From contig NZ_JACBYI010000001.1 in NCBI RefSeq assembly GCF_019352175.1, positions 248,001 to 312,000 of the forward strand: 64,000 nucleotides of DNA, in the 5' to 3' direction. Shown one piece after another: positions 7,715 through 16,488 of this stretch. Below the pieces are notes generated by a model. The model searched no databases. It was not told the origin of the DNA and saw only the letters and a program-made list of their open reading frames with translations. The stretch comes from Paenibacillus sp. S150 (lineage in GTDB: Bacteria; Bacillota; Bacilli; Paenibacillales; Paenibacillaceae). The number at the start of each line of letters is the position of its first letter. The first letter of the stretch is position 1. A program made the translations under genes and the position numbers.

Positions 7715-10552
7715 CTATTCAAAAACTGGTCCCGTCTCATTGTAGTCTAAAAACCGATAAGATTGAGTATTTAAGAATCTTAATTTCTTTGATAGTAATC
7801 TATAAATTTTCTCATCGTGAGTACTCATTACTATCTGCTTGTTTAATGTTGATGTTGTTTCTTCTGACGAAATACTTCTTAAAATATCAATAAAGGCTAA
7901 AATATTGATATCATCCATACTTTGAACAGGATCGTCTAAAAGTATAGTGCTTAATCGTGTACATTGTTGTCTTAATGCAAGAGCGAAAAAAATGCTAATA
8001 GCTACTACGTTCATTTGGGCTGTACTAAATGTAAAAGCTGGGTTTATTTCACAACTACTTTGATCTTCCTTAAAACATTTTATCTGTAACACATTATTGC
8101 CACTGTTATTTGTGCCTAATTCCAATTTAATATTAGTAAAATAAGGATGAGGATAAATGCGTTTGTATATATTATTTATAAGATGTTCGTTTTCTTTTAA
8201 TGTTGTACCATTCATTTCCTCAATAACTTTATCTGCTGCATCATTAATATCTTCGAGTCGTTTTAATACTTTCGCATGTTCATCAACTTCTTTTTCCAGA
8301 TTGCCCTTCAGTACTTTGAGTCTTTTTAACTCTTCATAATCTTTGTTATTGTTTACCAATTGAACTATTTGCTGAAGTTTCTCAACAATCATATGAAGTT
8401 CTATTTTCTTATGTTCATTTTCTTTTATAAGTGAAGAAAGAGAATTTATCTCTAAAACCAATTCTGAATCTATATCTGCTATATTCAATGACCCAAGCTT
8501 ATCCTCAAACCCTTTTACGTATTCATCTAAATTAATTATTCTCTTTCTAATATCTTCTGAATTAGTCTCTTGAATATTAGCATTTGCAAAAACTTCATTA
8601 TTAATCTTGAGTTTTATATTAATTTCTTGTAATAACTCATTACCTTCTGTAGAGAACCCTACCTTTCCAATCATATCAATATAATTAGAGTTCTGTTGTC
8701 GATTTATTTCTAATTGCTGTTCTAACATTCTGTATTCACTAAGAATGTTACTTCGAGAAATCTTATGCTCTGATAAATTTGCATTAAGTTTAGTAAGAAT
8801 TTCAACTAATCTTATCTTTGATTCATTATATGATGAAATAAATTCTTCGAGATTACTCTGTACTTCTCTATCAATATCTAAAATTCTTTTTTTCAAACCT
8901 TCAGATATGTAAATATTACTCTTAATCTCATCGCTTTCTTCAGCTAGAGTGCTATCGATGTTTCGAATCAACACATCAAAATCAAACCCTGTACCACAAA
9001 CTGGGCAGTCTACTTCGTTTGTATGATTATGTTCATTAGCAGTCACAATGTGATCTCTTGATGTTTTTAGTATATCTCTATATTTTTTATCAATTTTCAT
9101 TATTGATTCATTTTTTTGATCTAAACGTTCAAGCTCCTTTTCTAAATTATTTTTTTCAGATTGTCTATTCTCAACCCGAGAAATTTTTACATTAATTTGG
9201 TTATGTAGTGCAAAAATGATTTCATTGGTTTCATATACACTTTTTTTCAAAAAATCATCTGCGGATACTATGTTTAGAATCTCTAAACTCTCACTTAACG
9301 TGTTCTTTAAAAGTGATAGTTTATCTATAACTTCTATTTTTTGATGTATTATTGAATCAATACTTCCAAATTGAGTACTCAAACGATTAGAGAATGATTC
9401 AATCTCCTGGATACATTCTGATACTTTATTTAGGCTATTGGATTTTTGGAGTTTTTTATTTTCTAACTCTCTTTGGCTATCAGAATAATTTCTGTACATT
9501 TCAAAATTATTAATTAAATAATTTAAATTTTGTATTTCAATGATAACTGGAATAGCATTACGCAATTTTTCCGCATCACTTTTTGTGCTTAAATATATTT
9601 CTTTTCTTGAGTTAATATCTTCAAGACCTTTGATTCTATTTGTTAGATCATTTAATTGCAAATTAATACTTGCTAGATAAAAAGAATTTTGTTTAACAAC
9701 ACTATTTATAAAATTTATGGTTTCTTCATTAAATAAACTATCTCCTTTAAAGTTTCCTATTTGCTCATTTCCAGTTATGTTACGCGATTTTGACAATAGA
9801 TCGTCAATGAAATCATTTATATTACTAAACCCTTCAACGTTAAAATTCTGTTGAACGTTTACTCTGTCATTTAATACTGCTAAGGAAGGAGTTATTTTTA
9901 CTATTCTTTCATTGATAAACTTGATCTTATCATTTATTTCTTTTTTTATATTAGTAATTTGTTCATTATATTTTTGAAATCTACTTGTCCCTAAAAGAGA
10001 GGAAATTTGACTGTACCTATCTGGACCTTTTAATCCCTGTACAAAGTATTTCAACTTATCTTGCGTAAGTATATGAAATTGTGAGAATATATTTTGAAAC
10101 TCTAATTTCCCTTTCCAATCATCATGTATTAGGAGATCATTTAATTTATTTGTTGCAGCTTGATCATAAAGAACACCAGAGTCCGTTCCATAAAGTATGA
10201 TTTTAGATTTATTTAATCCATAATCAGTATTTTTGTATTCAAAATTCATTGCTTCTCTAACTAACACGTACCTTTTATCAGCATCTAAAAGTTCCAGTGT
10301 GACTTTAGCAGGCATTTCATACGGCTGATAATTTATAAAGTGATTTTTACTTTTCTCCTCATTAGGCTCTTCAAAGCGGAAAAGTTTTCCCGTAAATCCC
10401 CACTCAACTGCATCAAAAAAAGAAGTTTTCCCAAAACCATTTGAACCTGATAAGATCGTGAAATCCGAACCTTTAGTCATATCAAATATTTTCGGTTCTC
10501 TATATCCTCTAAAATGGTCAACTACTACTTTAGTTAATCTAACTTCCTTCAT
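7715..10552 (-). CDS. Rad50/SMC-like ABC ATPase of an ABC-three-component-type system
   Basis: This protein of about 945 residues has a split ABC ATPase. The Walker A GSNGFGKTS lies near residues 38-46, with a Walker B TILLDDPVQSMDD near 870-880. The halves are joined by a long coiled coil with a CPVC zinc-hook-like motif near 517, the Rad50 architecture. ATG 10552 is preferred because AAAGGGGA sits six bases upstream; a TTG at 10558 overlaps the previous stop. It is the last gene of a three-gene operon with a small middle protein and a nuclease-like protein, which matches the predicted ABC-three-component defence class. It probably senses or clamps DNA and licenses the effector, by inference. 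The block is strikingly AT-rich compared with the conjugation backbone around it, a sign of separate acquisition. Confidence 0.8.
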   Translation of the reverse strand: MKEVRLTKVVVDHFRGYREPKIFDMTKGSDFTILSGSNGFGKTSFFDAVEWGFTGKLFRFEEPNEEKSKNHFINYQPYEMPAKVTLELLDADKRYVLVREAMNFEYKNTDYGLNKSKIILYGTDSGVLYDQAATNKLNDLLIHDDWKGKLEFQNIFSQFHILTQDKLKYFVQGLKGPDRYSQISSLLGTSRFQKYNEQITNIKKEINDKIKFINERIVKITPSLAVLNDRVNVQQNFNVEGFSNINDFIDDLLSKSRNITGNEQIGNFKGDSLFNEETINFINSVVKQNSFYLASINLQLNDLTNRIKGLEDINSRKEIYLSTKSDAEKLRNAIPVIIEIQNLNYLINNFEMYRNYSDSQRELENKKLQKSNSLNKVSECIQEIESFSNRLSTQFGSIDSIIHQKIEVIDKLSLLKNTLSESLEILNIVSADDFLKKSVYETNEIIFALHNQINVKISRVENRQSEKNNLEKELERLDQKNESIMKIDKKYRDILKTSRDHIVTANEHNHTNEVDCPVCGTGFDFDVLIRNIDSTLAEESDEIKSNIYISEGLKKRILDIDREVQSNLEEFISSYNESKIRLVEILTKLNANLSEHKISRSNILSEYRMLEQQLEINRQQNSNYIDMIGKVGFSTEGNELLQEINIKLKINNEVFANANIQETNSEDIRKRIINLDEYVKGFEDKLGSLNIADIDSELVLEINSLSSLIKENEHKKIELHMIVEKLQQIVQLVNNNKDYEELKRLKVLKGNLEKEVDEHAKVLKRLEDINDAADKVIEEMNGTTLKENEHLINNIYKRIYPHPYFTNIKLELGTNNSGNNVLQIKCFKEDQSSCEINPAFTFSTAQMNVVAISIFFALALRQQCTRLSTILLDDPVQSMDDINILAFIDILRSISSEETTSTLNKQIVMSTHDEKIYRLLSKKLRFLNTQSYRFLDYNETGPVFE

Positions 10553-10554
10553 AA

Positions 10555-11142
10555 TCAATCCCCTTTAAGCTGATCAACCAGCTCATTTTTATGGAGTACT
10601 AAATCAGATAATATTCTATCCGATATAATATTTTTGTTAAAAGTAACCTTCTCTCTTAATTGTTGAAAAAACTGGTCATCTGTTATTAAGGCATTTAATT
10701 TTTCCAACTGATAAAAATTTGATGTTAATGGCAATTTAAAATTAAAATTTTCTATCAGTTCTTTTTGATCTTTTGCCTTTATCACATATTTTTTACAACA
10801 AAAGCGATCCTTTTCAATAAAATGATATTCATCAATAGTTAAATCATCCTCACCAATATAAATCAGCAAATAATAGATATCCCACCGAATATCGTTTCTA
10901 GAAAAAAGTTCATTTTGTAAATAAAGAGCTATGTCATGATCTTGAACCAGCTCCCAATTTTTAAACATCTCATATTTATTATCAAAAATTTTGCAAGCAA
11001 ATATATATTTTTCTCTGTTTGGATCTATATATAAACAATCAATATATTTACATCTGGGATCAATAATCTTTTCCATATCGAATTTAAGAAAAAAATCATC
11101 AACAAATGAATAAATACTAAATTGATCCAACACGATCCCCAC
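10555..11142 (-). CDS. Middle component of ABC-three-component-type system
   Basis: This is a 195-residue soluble, aromatic-rich protein with no motif I recognise. Its stop touches the start of the Rad50-like gene and its start overlaps the end of the nuclease gene by 26 bases, so the three are translated as one unit. In predicted ABC-three-component systems a small, highly variable middle protein sits between the ATPase and the effector; the size and position fit that role. The assignment rests on context only. The start is uncertain: GTG 11142 is the longest option, and GTG 11133 also lies behind the GGGTGGGG run. Confidence 0.6.
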   Translation of the reverse strand: MGIVLDQFSIYSFVDDFFLKFDMEKIIDPRCKYIDCLYIDPNREKYIFACKIFDNKYEMFKNWELVQDHDIALYLQNELFSRNDIRWDIYYLLIYIGEDDLTIDEYHFIEKDRFCCKKYVIKAKDQKELIENFNFKLPLTSNFYQLEKLNALITDDQFFQQLREKVTFNKNIISDRILSDLVLHKNELVDQLKGD

Positions 11143-12523
11143 CCAACACTTTATTCAATTGATCTATGAGTTCTTCAATTGTATTTTTGGTTTGAAAATT
11201 AAAGGCATGCTCGCAATGGTAAATGAAGTCATACTTGGTTTTCAAATTATTAAATTCTTCTTTTCCTTCTGCTGTTTCAAGATCCACTTCAGTGATTTGT
11301 GTAATAATATGATCAAAGTCAATCAGCGCAGAACGATTCTCACGGAAACAATTATCCGCAGCAACATTTCCTATTATTACTTTTTCCACTCTACTTATGT
11401 CTACATCAGGTTCATTAAAATAACGCAATAACCTTAATATTACTACGTTATACTCGCTTCTTTCTGCTGTATGTAGATAAGCCAAATTAGTATTACCATC
11501 TAGATTTATGGACTGTCCCTTATTATCTATCAATTTAATTTCTGGATAAATGAATGAGATAAGACTTAAGTTAATGACTATATTTTTTATAAGTTCTTTA
11601 TTATCAATAAATTTAATTTCTTGAGGATCCTGAAACAAAGTAAGGAAAGGAACTTTAATATTACAAATCACTTTTTTGAAATTTTCTTCTCCCAAGTTTT
11701 TTATTTGAGTAAGAATTAACTCAACTCTGTGAATAAGTTGCTCCTTTATATTTATAGACCTAATTCCATCTATACTCTTGATCTCTTCAAAAAGAACCAT
11801 TAAAAATTGTGCAAATGATAAATCCTTGGATTTAATTAATGCTTCAACTTCAGAAATAGAAACTACCTTATTAATTGAAAAAAACTTCTCGACAATATAA
11901 TTGTATTTATCTATAAATACGTTTAAGTCAGTTGAAGTTACCTTTTCAATTTTCAAGCTTTTTAATATCTCTATTAATCTAGGTTTAATAGTTTCCAGTT
12001 CTAATTCTTTGAATGATTCATAATCAGATATCACATCAGTAATCCAACGATCTAATTTCGCTTCATGTTCGATTTCAGAAGCAAAGTTATCCAGTAATTG
12101 AATCGCTGGACCAGTGAAATCAATTGAGGTTGCAAAATAATAAGTAAACTGATCAATATCAGTGATGAGTGTATTATCTAAATGATAATGCAGTGAAAAT
12201 TTAATAATTTCTTTCGCAACTTGAGGTTTGTCAACTCTATCACCAAATCTTTTACATTGAATAATACCTGTATATTTATTATTCAATTGTAAAGTACAAT
12301 CTCTTCCTTTTTCCCCAACCCCAGGCATTAGTGTAATTCTATTATGCCTGGTTTTATATAGCGGAGAATTTTGAATTTCCTCTTTGAAAATATAGTAAAC
12401 AATAATTTCAAATTGCCTATCATCAAGTTTTTCAAAAGGATATCCATCTTCAGAATTATATGCTTTTGGCTTTCCACATAAACTTAGTTCAACCGTCATC
12501 TCATTTTCTGTAATTGGCTGCAT
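11117..12523 (-). CDS. PD-(D/E)xK nuclease-like effector of ABC-three-component-type system
   Basis: This 468-residue protein is the first gene of the operon, with a GGAG ribosome site before ATG 12523. The N-terminal 130 residues look like an Mrr-type restriction endonuclease fold. LDDRQFEIIVYYIF is the leading helix, GEKGRDCTL supplies an Asp near 75, and GIIQCKR supplies a Q-x-K near 89-91. The rest is largely helical, followed by a C-terminal region (DNCFRENRSALIDFDHII) that may be the partner-binding domain of this system class. The likely role is DNA cleavage on infection, controlled by the Rad50-like ATPase. The nuclease fold is read from motifs; the trigger is unknown. It shares no strand or spacing with the conjugation genes around it. 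Confidence 0.7.
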   Translation of the reverse strand: MQPITENEMTVELSLCGKPKAYNSEDGYPFEKLDDRQFEIIVYYIFKEEIQNSPLYKTRHNRITLMPGVGEKGRDCTLQLNNKYTGIIQCKRFGDRVDKPQVAKEIIKFSLHYHLDNTLITDIDQFTYYFATSIDFTGPAIQLLDNFASEIEHEAKLDRWITDVISDYESFKELELETIKPRLIEILKSLKIEKVTSTDLNVFIDKYNYIVEKFFSINKVVSISEVEALIKSKDLSFAQFLMVLFEEIKSIDGIRSINIKEQLIHRVELILTQIKNLGEENFKKVICNIKVPFLTLFQDPQEIKFIDNKELIKNIVINLSLISFIYPEIKLIDNKGQSINLDGNTNLAYLHTAERSEYNVVILRLLRYFNEPDVDISRVEKVIIGNVAADNCFRENRSALIDFDHIITQITEVDLETAEGKEEFNNLKTKYDFIYHCEHAFNFQTKNTIEELIDQLNKVLGGDRVGSI

Positions 12524-12749
12524 ATCTACACTCCAGACGTTATTCTTATATAGTATTCCTATATTTCTTTTCGCAAATAACTTTCACTTTTTAATCATAA
12601 TTCTAGTAGTCTATCGCCGAGTTCGCATTACGCCAATATTATTTTAATGAAGTTCATTTTATAGAATTATTTAAATGCTATGAGCCATTTTTTATACTTC
12701 CAGTATTGATTTTACCAATTTTTTCAACAGCTCAGTTAGGAGATTTATC
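12524..12749. promoter_or_regulatory. Divergent intergenic region at the cargo/backbone junction
   Basis: This is 226 bases of AT-rich DNA between the divergent nuclease-like gene (left) and the primase-like gene (right), so it must hold promoters for both. I see no convincing -35/-10 pair, no long inverted repeat and no RNA element. It also contains the right junction of the inserted cassette, but no duplicated target site is recognisable by eye. Confidence 0.4.
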
Positions 12750-13736
12750 ATGAAACCATATCCAAATTTGAAAAAAAGTTATATAGCACAAGCTAATAAT
12801 ACCAATTTAATTGATTTTGCTAGATCCCATGGCTACATCCTCCAAAACGGTGGCCGCCGCGCGCTTCACGCGAAGCAAAGCGGTGGTCTTTACTTTTTCA
12901 AAGACAGCAATAAATACTACCACTTTTCCACCGATACCCACGGCGGCCCAATTGACTTTGTAATGCAATTCTGGAATAGGAGTTTCAAAGAAGCCGTAGC
13001 TTTTCTGCTGGGAAGTGAAATCCCACGCTTCACTCCTCTGCCCTATTCTCCTCAAACAGCCGGCCAGCTCATCCTTCCGGACAAGGCATCCAACTATAGA
13101 CGAGTCGCTTGGTATCTCGTACACGTTCGAGGGATTGACCCTGAAATCATGTCCCACCTCATGCACGAAAAAAAGCTTTTCCAGCAATCCAAAACTGGAA
13201 ACTGTGTTTTCGTCGGATACGATCAAGATGGAGTTCCTAAGTACTGTTCAATGAGAGGCTGTAATCCGAATCGACCTTTTAAGCAGGACCGGGAATACTC
13301 AAATAAAAGTTATCCTTTTCATATCTCACCTCGTCATATTAGCCAGCGAATTTACGTATGTGAAAGCCCCATCGACGCCATGAGCCATGCCACACTCACC
13401 AAGCTGAACGGGCTGGACTGGCGAGCAGATCATCGAATCTCCCTTGGTTGCTTATCAGATCATGCCTTAGAGCGCTTCCTATCCCAACACACTATTAATG
13501 AAATCATCTTCTGCTTAGACAATGATTATAACGCCACTTATCGAGATGGCAGCCCGGCTCCCAATTGGGGACAAGAGGCTGCCTTTAAATTTACCCATAA
13601 GTATGATGAGTTAGGATATCAGACCAGTATCCAGACGCCACATAATAAGGATTTCAATGTAGATCTGGTTTCTTTACGTCAGATAACCGAAGCGAAATCA
13701 CCTATTCATGAGGAGGATTTTGATTATGAACTGTAG
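12750..13736 (+). CDS. DUF3991/toprim primase-like protein
   Basis: This 328-residue protein has TAGGAG before ATG 12750. The N-terminal half (residues about 10-90) resembles the zinc-finger-like fold before DUF3991, with FSTDTHGGPIDFVMQFW as a clear marker. The C-terminal half contains a toprim-like core: YVCESPIDAMSH supplies the conserved Glu and FCLDNDYNA the D-x-D-type acidic pair. Such proteins accompany relaxase genes on Firmicute ICEs and plasmids and are thought to prime complementary-strand synthesis in the recipient. The next feature is the probable oriT, which fits a DNA-transfer role. Catalysis is inferred from motifs. Confidence 0.8.
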   Translation: MKPYPNLKKSYIAQANNTNLIDFARSHGYILQNGGRRALHAKQSGGLYFFKDSNKYYHFSTDTHGGPIDFVMQFWNRSFKEAVAFLLGSEIPRFTPLPYSPQTAGQLILPDKASNYRRVAWYLVHVRGIDPEIMSHLMHEKKLFQQSKTGNCVFVGYDQDGVPKYCSMRGCNPNRPFKQDREYSNKSYPFHISPRHISQRIYVCESPIDAMSHATLTKLNGLDWRADHRISLGCLSDHALERFLSQHTINEIIFCLDNDYNATYRDGSPAPNWGQEAAFKFTHKYDELGYQTSIQTPHNKDFNVDLVSLRQITEAKSPIHEEDFDYEL

Positions 13737-13920
13737 ACTTTTTTCTCATTGGATAAAAGAACTGCCGTCCCACCACCAGAGGGCACCGCCCGATGGTGGT
13801 GGTGTAAAGGCAGGAATAGCAAAATGTCATTTTGCGAGAAAACAGCGTGGAAGCAGAGCTTCCACCGACATTTCTAGTGATTTTCGCCCGGTAAACGAAT
13901 GTCGCATAAGAGTATCCTAA
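13726..13920 (+). CDS. Possible 64-residue ORF across the oriT region
   Basis: ATG 13726 overlaps the end of the primase-like gene and has AGGAGG ten bases upstream, so translation could start here. The product is basic (SHWIKELPSHHQ at the start, DFRPVNECRIRVS at the end) and has no domain. The same DNA holds three inverted repeats and a nick-like motif, so the open frame may be a by-product of oriT structure. I regard it as doubtful. Confidence 0.25.
   Translation: MNCRLFSHWIKELPSHHQRAPPDGGGVKAGIAKCHFARKQRGSRASTDISSDFRPVNECRIRVS
13771..13920 (+). other. Candidate origin of transfer (oriT) with three inverted repeats
   Basis: Three stems lie in a row just before the mobilisation genes: CACCACCA/TGGTGGTG (13771-13778 and 13794-13801), GCAAAATG/CATTTTGC (13819-13826 and 13828-13835), and a perfect GTGGAAGC/GCTTCCAC with a three-base loop (13847-13854 and 13858-13865). 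At 13913-13918 is TATCCT, like the YATCCTG-type nick region of the MOBP relaxase group, 18 bases before the start of the relaxosome protein. The order hairpins, nick motif, RHH protein, relaxase is standard for mobilisation regions. The nick site is inferred from resemblance. Confidence 0.6.
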
Positions 13921-13935
13921 TGGGAAGGAGATGCC

Positions 13936-14418
13936 ATGGCACAAGCTGAGAAAACCGTACAGATCACCGTCAAGCTCCCAAAGAAACAATATGAAGCGTT
14001 GAAAAAGTACGCGGCCACCAAGCATCTCAGTATGTCAGATATCGTACGTGCCTTTATTCAAAAGGGGATGTCTGTAGATGCCTATACCGAAGAGATTGAT
14101 TTCATCACTACTATTATCCGCCAGGAGATCACCATTGCCATCAATGGTTTGAGCAACCGGTTAGCCGGACTGGCTAGCAAAGACCTCATCATGTCCGCCG
14201 CCTCTTATTACTCCACCATTGCTATCATTGCGGATTTAATAGATGTGAATCGTTTTACAACTTTTCGGGAGATTGAGAAGAAGGCTCGGCAGCTTGCAGT
14301 GGAATACATGAAGATGAAGCTCACTGATGTGGAGAAACTATTCCTCTCCGGTGATGGTTTTGAGCAGGATGCTGAGCGACTGCGCGGAGGCGATATCGAT
14401 GTCGGCTCTGATCTATAA
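13936..14418 (+). CDS. MobC-like ribbon-helix-helix relaxosome protein
   Basis: This is a 160-residue protein with GGAAGGAGA before ATG 13936. Residues 8-50 (VQITVKLPKKQYEALKKYA followed by LSMSDIVRAFI) form a ribbon-helix-helix DNA-binding motif. The rest is helical, as in MobC-type accessory proteins, which bind oriT and help the relaxase reach the nick strand. The gene lies directly after the candidate oriT, and its last 20 bases overlap the relaxase start, which ties the two functionally. The specific MobC assignment is by size, motif and position. Confidence 0.75.
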   Translation: MAQAEKTVQITVKLPKKQYEALKKYAATKHLSMSDIVRAFIQKGMSVDAYTEEIDFITTIIRQEITIAINGLSNRLAGLASKDLIMSAASYYSTIAIIADLIDVNRFTTFREIEKKARQLAVEYMKMKLTDVEKLFLSGDGFEQDAERLRGGDIDVGSDL

Positions 14419-15634
14419 GCAACGCTTCTTCCATCCCAATAAGCCCAAAACTGCAGTCAGCAATTACTGTCATATTGGTTATATCGCCACCCGCCCCGGT
14501 GCAGTTCGGCATGATGCGAAAAACCATGGTCTATTCGGAAAACTAAAGCCCGGCGAGATGCAGATATTTGATTCCTGGCAAGAAGTGGCGCGAACTGCCC
14601 GAGATATTTCGCAGCAAGGCAAAAACATGTATCGTGGCATTATTTCTTTCCGCAAAGAAACTGCAATGGAATTAGGACTATCAAACTTCACGGCATGGCA
14701 GCAGTATATCGAACAGCACATTGCCACACTTGCAGCCCAAAACCAGATTAAAACAGAGAACCTCTGCTGGGCTGCAGCCTTCCACAACGAAATAGATCAC
14801 CCTCATCTTCATGTAGTGTTCTGGGATAAGAAACAACAAATCATGAAGAACTTCACTTCCCCCGAAATCCCCAATCGTATTCGCAAACAGTTGATTAAAG
14901 ACACGTTCGCTTATAAAATCAAACAGTTTATTGCCATGCGGGATCAGGCCAAATCCGGAGTATCCGAGATTACCGATCAATTGGTATTAGAATTTGAGAA
15001 CTATCTGAAGCAGTTGAACCCAAAAGCATTTCGAGCATTCCAGCAGCGGTTCGAAATTGACGATGAAGACTCTCTTCTCCGCTTTCCCAAACATCATTTG
15101 GTGGAACCCTCTTCTGTCAAGAAGTTGGCTGAACAGCTTTTTCAATTACGTCAACAAATGCCGAAATCCGGACGACTTGCGTACAAGCTGTTGCCTCCTG
15201 AATCGAAAACACTGCTGGATAAGTTTGTACAGAACTTGTTGCAAGAGAATCGCTATCTGGCTCAGATGGTGGCGGATAACGTTGAGGCCAAAATGGACCT
15301 GGCCATGCTTTATGATTCTAATCCAGATCATTTGAACAGACAGCGTGCGAAGTATCAGGCTGAAGCAGAGAAACGTATCGCCAACCGCATCCTCTCCACC
15401 GTTCGCACCATCATCCAGCTAGAGAAGGATGCCAGCTTTAATACCAAACAAGCTAATTGGCAGTATGCCATGACAGAGCAATTAGTGCTTGAGCTGCTTA
15501 ACCTGATGGAAGGATTGGCGATGAATGCCCAAATGGATTACGACGACAAAAGCAAGCTAATGGGCGGTGATTTATCGAAGCAGGCTAAGAAAGAATGGCT
15601 TCTTCGAAATAAGGATAAAGGATTCGATAGGTAA
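14399..15634 (+). CDS. MobP-type relaxase
   Basis: This 411-residue relaxase is taken from ATG 14399, which has GGAGG eight bases upstream and begins MSALIYKQRFF; the frame is open further left but without a good start. HNEIDHPHLHVVFWD (His129, Asp133, His134, His136, His138) is the metal-binding histidine cluster of MOBP relaxases, and YIATRPGAVRHD precedes it as the usual N-terminal motif. The enzyme would nick oriT, stay bound through a tyrosine and pilot the strand through the coupling protein. The C-terminal half is helical and family-specific. The best match in memory is the MobP3 group of Firmicute elements. Confidence 0.8.
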   Translation: MSALIYKQRFFHPNKPKTAVSNYCHIGYIATRPGAVRHDAKNHGLFGKLKPGEMQIFDSWQEVARTARDISQQGKNMYRGIISFRKETAMELGLSNFTAWQQYIEQHIATLAAQNQIKTENLCWAAAFHNEIDHPHLHVVFWDKKQQIMKNFTSPEIPNRIRKQLIKDTFAYKIKQFIAMRDQAKSGVSEITDQLVLEFENYLKQLNPKAFRAFQQRFEIDDEDSLLRFPKHHLVEPSSVKKLAEQLFQLRQQMPKSGRLAYKLLPPESKTLLDKFVQNLLQENRYLAQMVADNVEAKMDLAMLYDSNPDHLNRQRAKYQAEAEKRIANRILSTVRTIIQLEKDASFNTKQANWQYAMTEQLVLELLNLMEGLAMNAQMDYDDKSKLMGGDLSKQAKKEWLLRNKDKGFDR

Positions 15635-15669
15635 AGTGAGTCTCCAACCACTTTGAAAGGAATGATCAA

Positions 15670-15837
15670 ATGTTTTTTACCAATGGAAAGCTGCAATCGT
15701 TTGAGAAACTGATGCGTCAAACTCCACGGAAACATCGACCATCTTCAGAAGACAAACCGAATCAACAACTTCAAGTAATTCCTTCTCAGGAGAGTCCATC
15801 TCAGCTCAAGGAACCATCGGCCAATGGAGATCAATAA
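15670..15837 (+). CDS. Small hypothetical protein (55 aa)
   Basis: ATG 15670 follows AAAGGAA at good spacing. The product starts MFFTNGKLQSFEKLMRQTPR and ends in a hydrophilic, Ser/Gln/Pro-rich tail. It fills the gap between the relaxase and the next gene and overlaps that gene's ATG, so it fits the tightly packed operon. No domain is recognised. Short basic proteins with an F-E-[KR]-x-M-type motif are common at this position in related elements, to my recollection. Confidence 0.5.
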   Translation: MFFTNGKLQSFEKLMRQTPRKHRPSSEDKPNQQLQVIPSQESPSQLKEPSANGDQ

Positions 15838-16474
15838 TCGAATGAAAGAGGTGCTGGAAGCAGAACTCTCCCGTTTGGGTTTGAATATCCAGCGTGAATC
15901 GTTCTCCGTTCTCTCCGTTCTTCAGAAGAATGACCCTATCGCATTTATCCATGATAATGGTGAAATTCATTATCCAGCTAATGTCGAAGCTGCACTCATT
16001 CACCAGATTCCAAACATTGTCGGAAAGGTCTTGGAGATAGAGCGCAGCTATCGTAATGCTGCCCAGCTTGGAATCTCCAGTTTGAGCAGTTACCGCAGTA
16101 TGCTGGAATATAACCATCATGTATTAGCTGGCCGCTACGATGGGGAAGGTGAGTTTCGCTTTGTTACGTGGGAGATGAATAGCGAGCGGACTGGATTTGC
16201 CATAGGCCATTATTTTTATCGCAATGAATATGAGAAGGCAAAAGACGATTTTCTAATGCGGAGTGGATTACTCGACAAAGGTAGATTGTTCGATAGCGAT
16301 CAGCTCAGTTCGCTTTACACCGCCCTACTCTATCGCAGCATCAATGATCCCACACTAGGATATAACGAAAAGCAATCCATCGACCTCCTTCTACAAAAAA
16401 TCGAGTCACTGACTCCCCATTCTCCAAATCTCCTTCATTCGCCACTTCAAGCTGAACTGGATCTCGAACAGTAG
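15824..16474 (+). CDS. Hypothetical element protein, member of a tandem pair
   Basis: This 216-residue soluble protein has no domain I recognise. Its C-terminal half (FYRNEYEKAKDDFLMRSGLL and KGRLFDSDQLSSLYTAL) is clearly related to the same region of the next gene (FYDRNEAMENFAVRSGLV, KKLFSENELILIHDEMV), so the two are paralogues. ATG 15824 overlaps the previous gene; ATG 15842 is an alternative with GGAG upstream. A role in conjugation is suggested only by operon position between relaxase and coupling protein. Confidence 0.6.
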   Translation: MEINNRMKEVLEAELSRLGLNIQRESFSVLSVLQKNDPIAFIHDNGEIHYPANVEAALIHQIPNIVGKVLEIERSYRNAAQLGISSLSSYRSMLEYNHHVLAGRYDGEGEFRFVTWEMNSERTGFAIGHYFYRNEYEKAKDDFLMRSGLLDKGRLFDSDQLSSLYTALLYRSINDPTLGYNEKQSIDLLLQKIESLTPHSPNLLHSPLQAELDLEQ

Positions 16475-16488
16475 CCTTCTTGAAAGGT

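Noticed and set aside
8940..9030. Zinc-hook CxxC as evidence for a genuine Rad50 DNA-repair protein
   Set aside because: No Mre11-like nuclease is nearby, and the operon partners fit an ABC-three-component system better than the repair complex.
13726..13920. Treating the 64-codon ORF as a confirmed gene
   Set aside because: Its DNA is dominated by oriT-like inverted repeats and the peptide has no family resemblance; kept only as a low-confidence feature.
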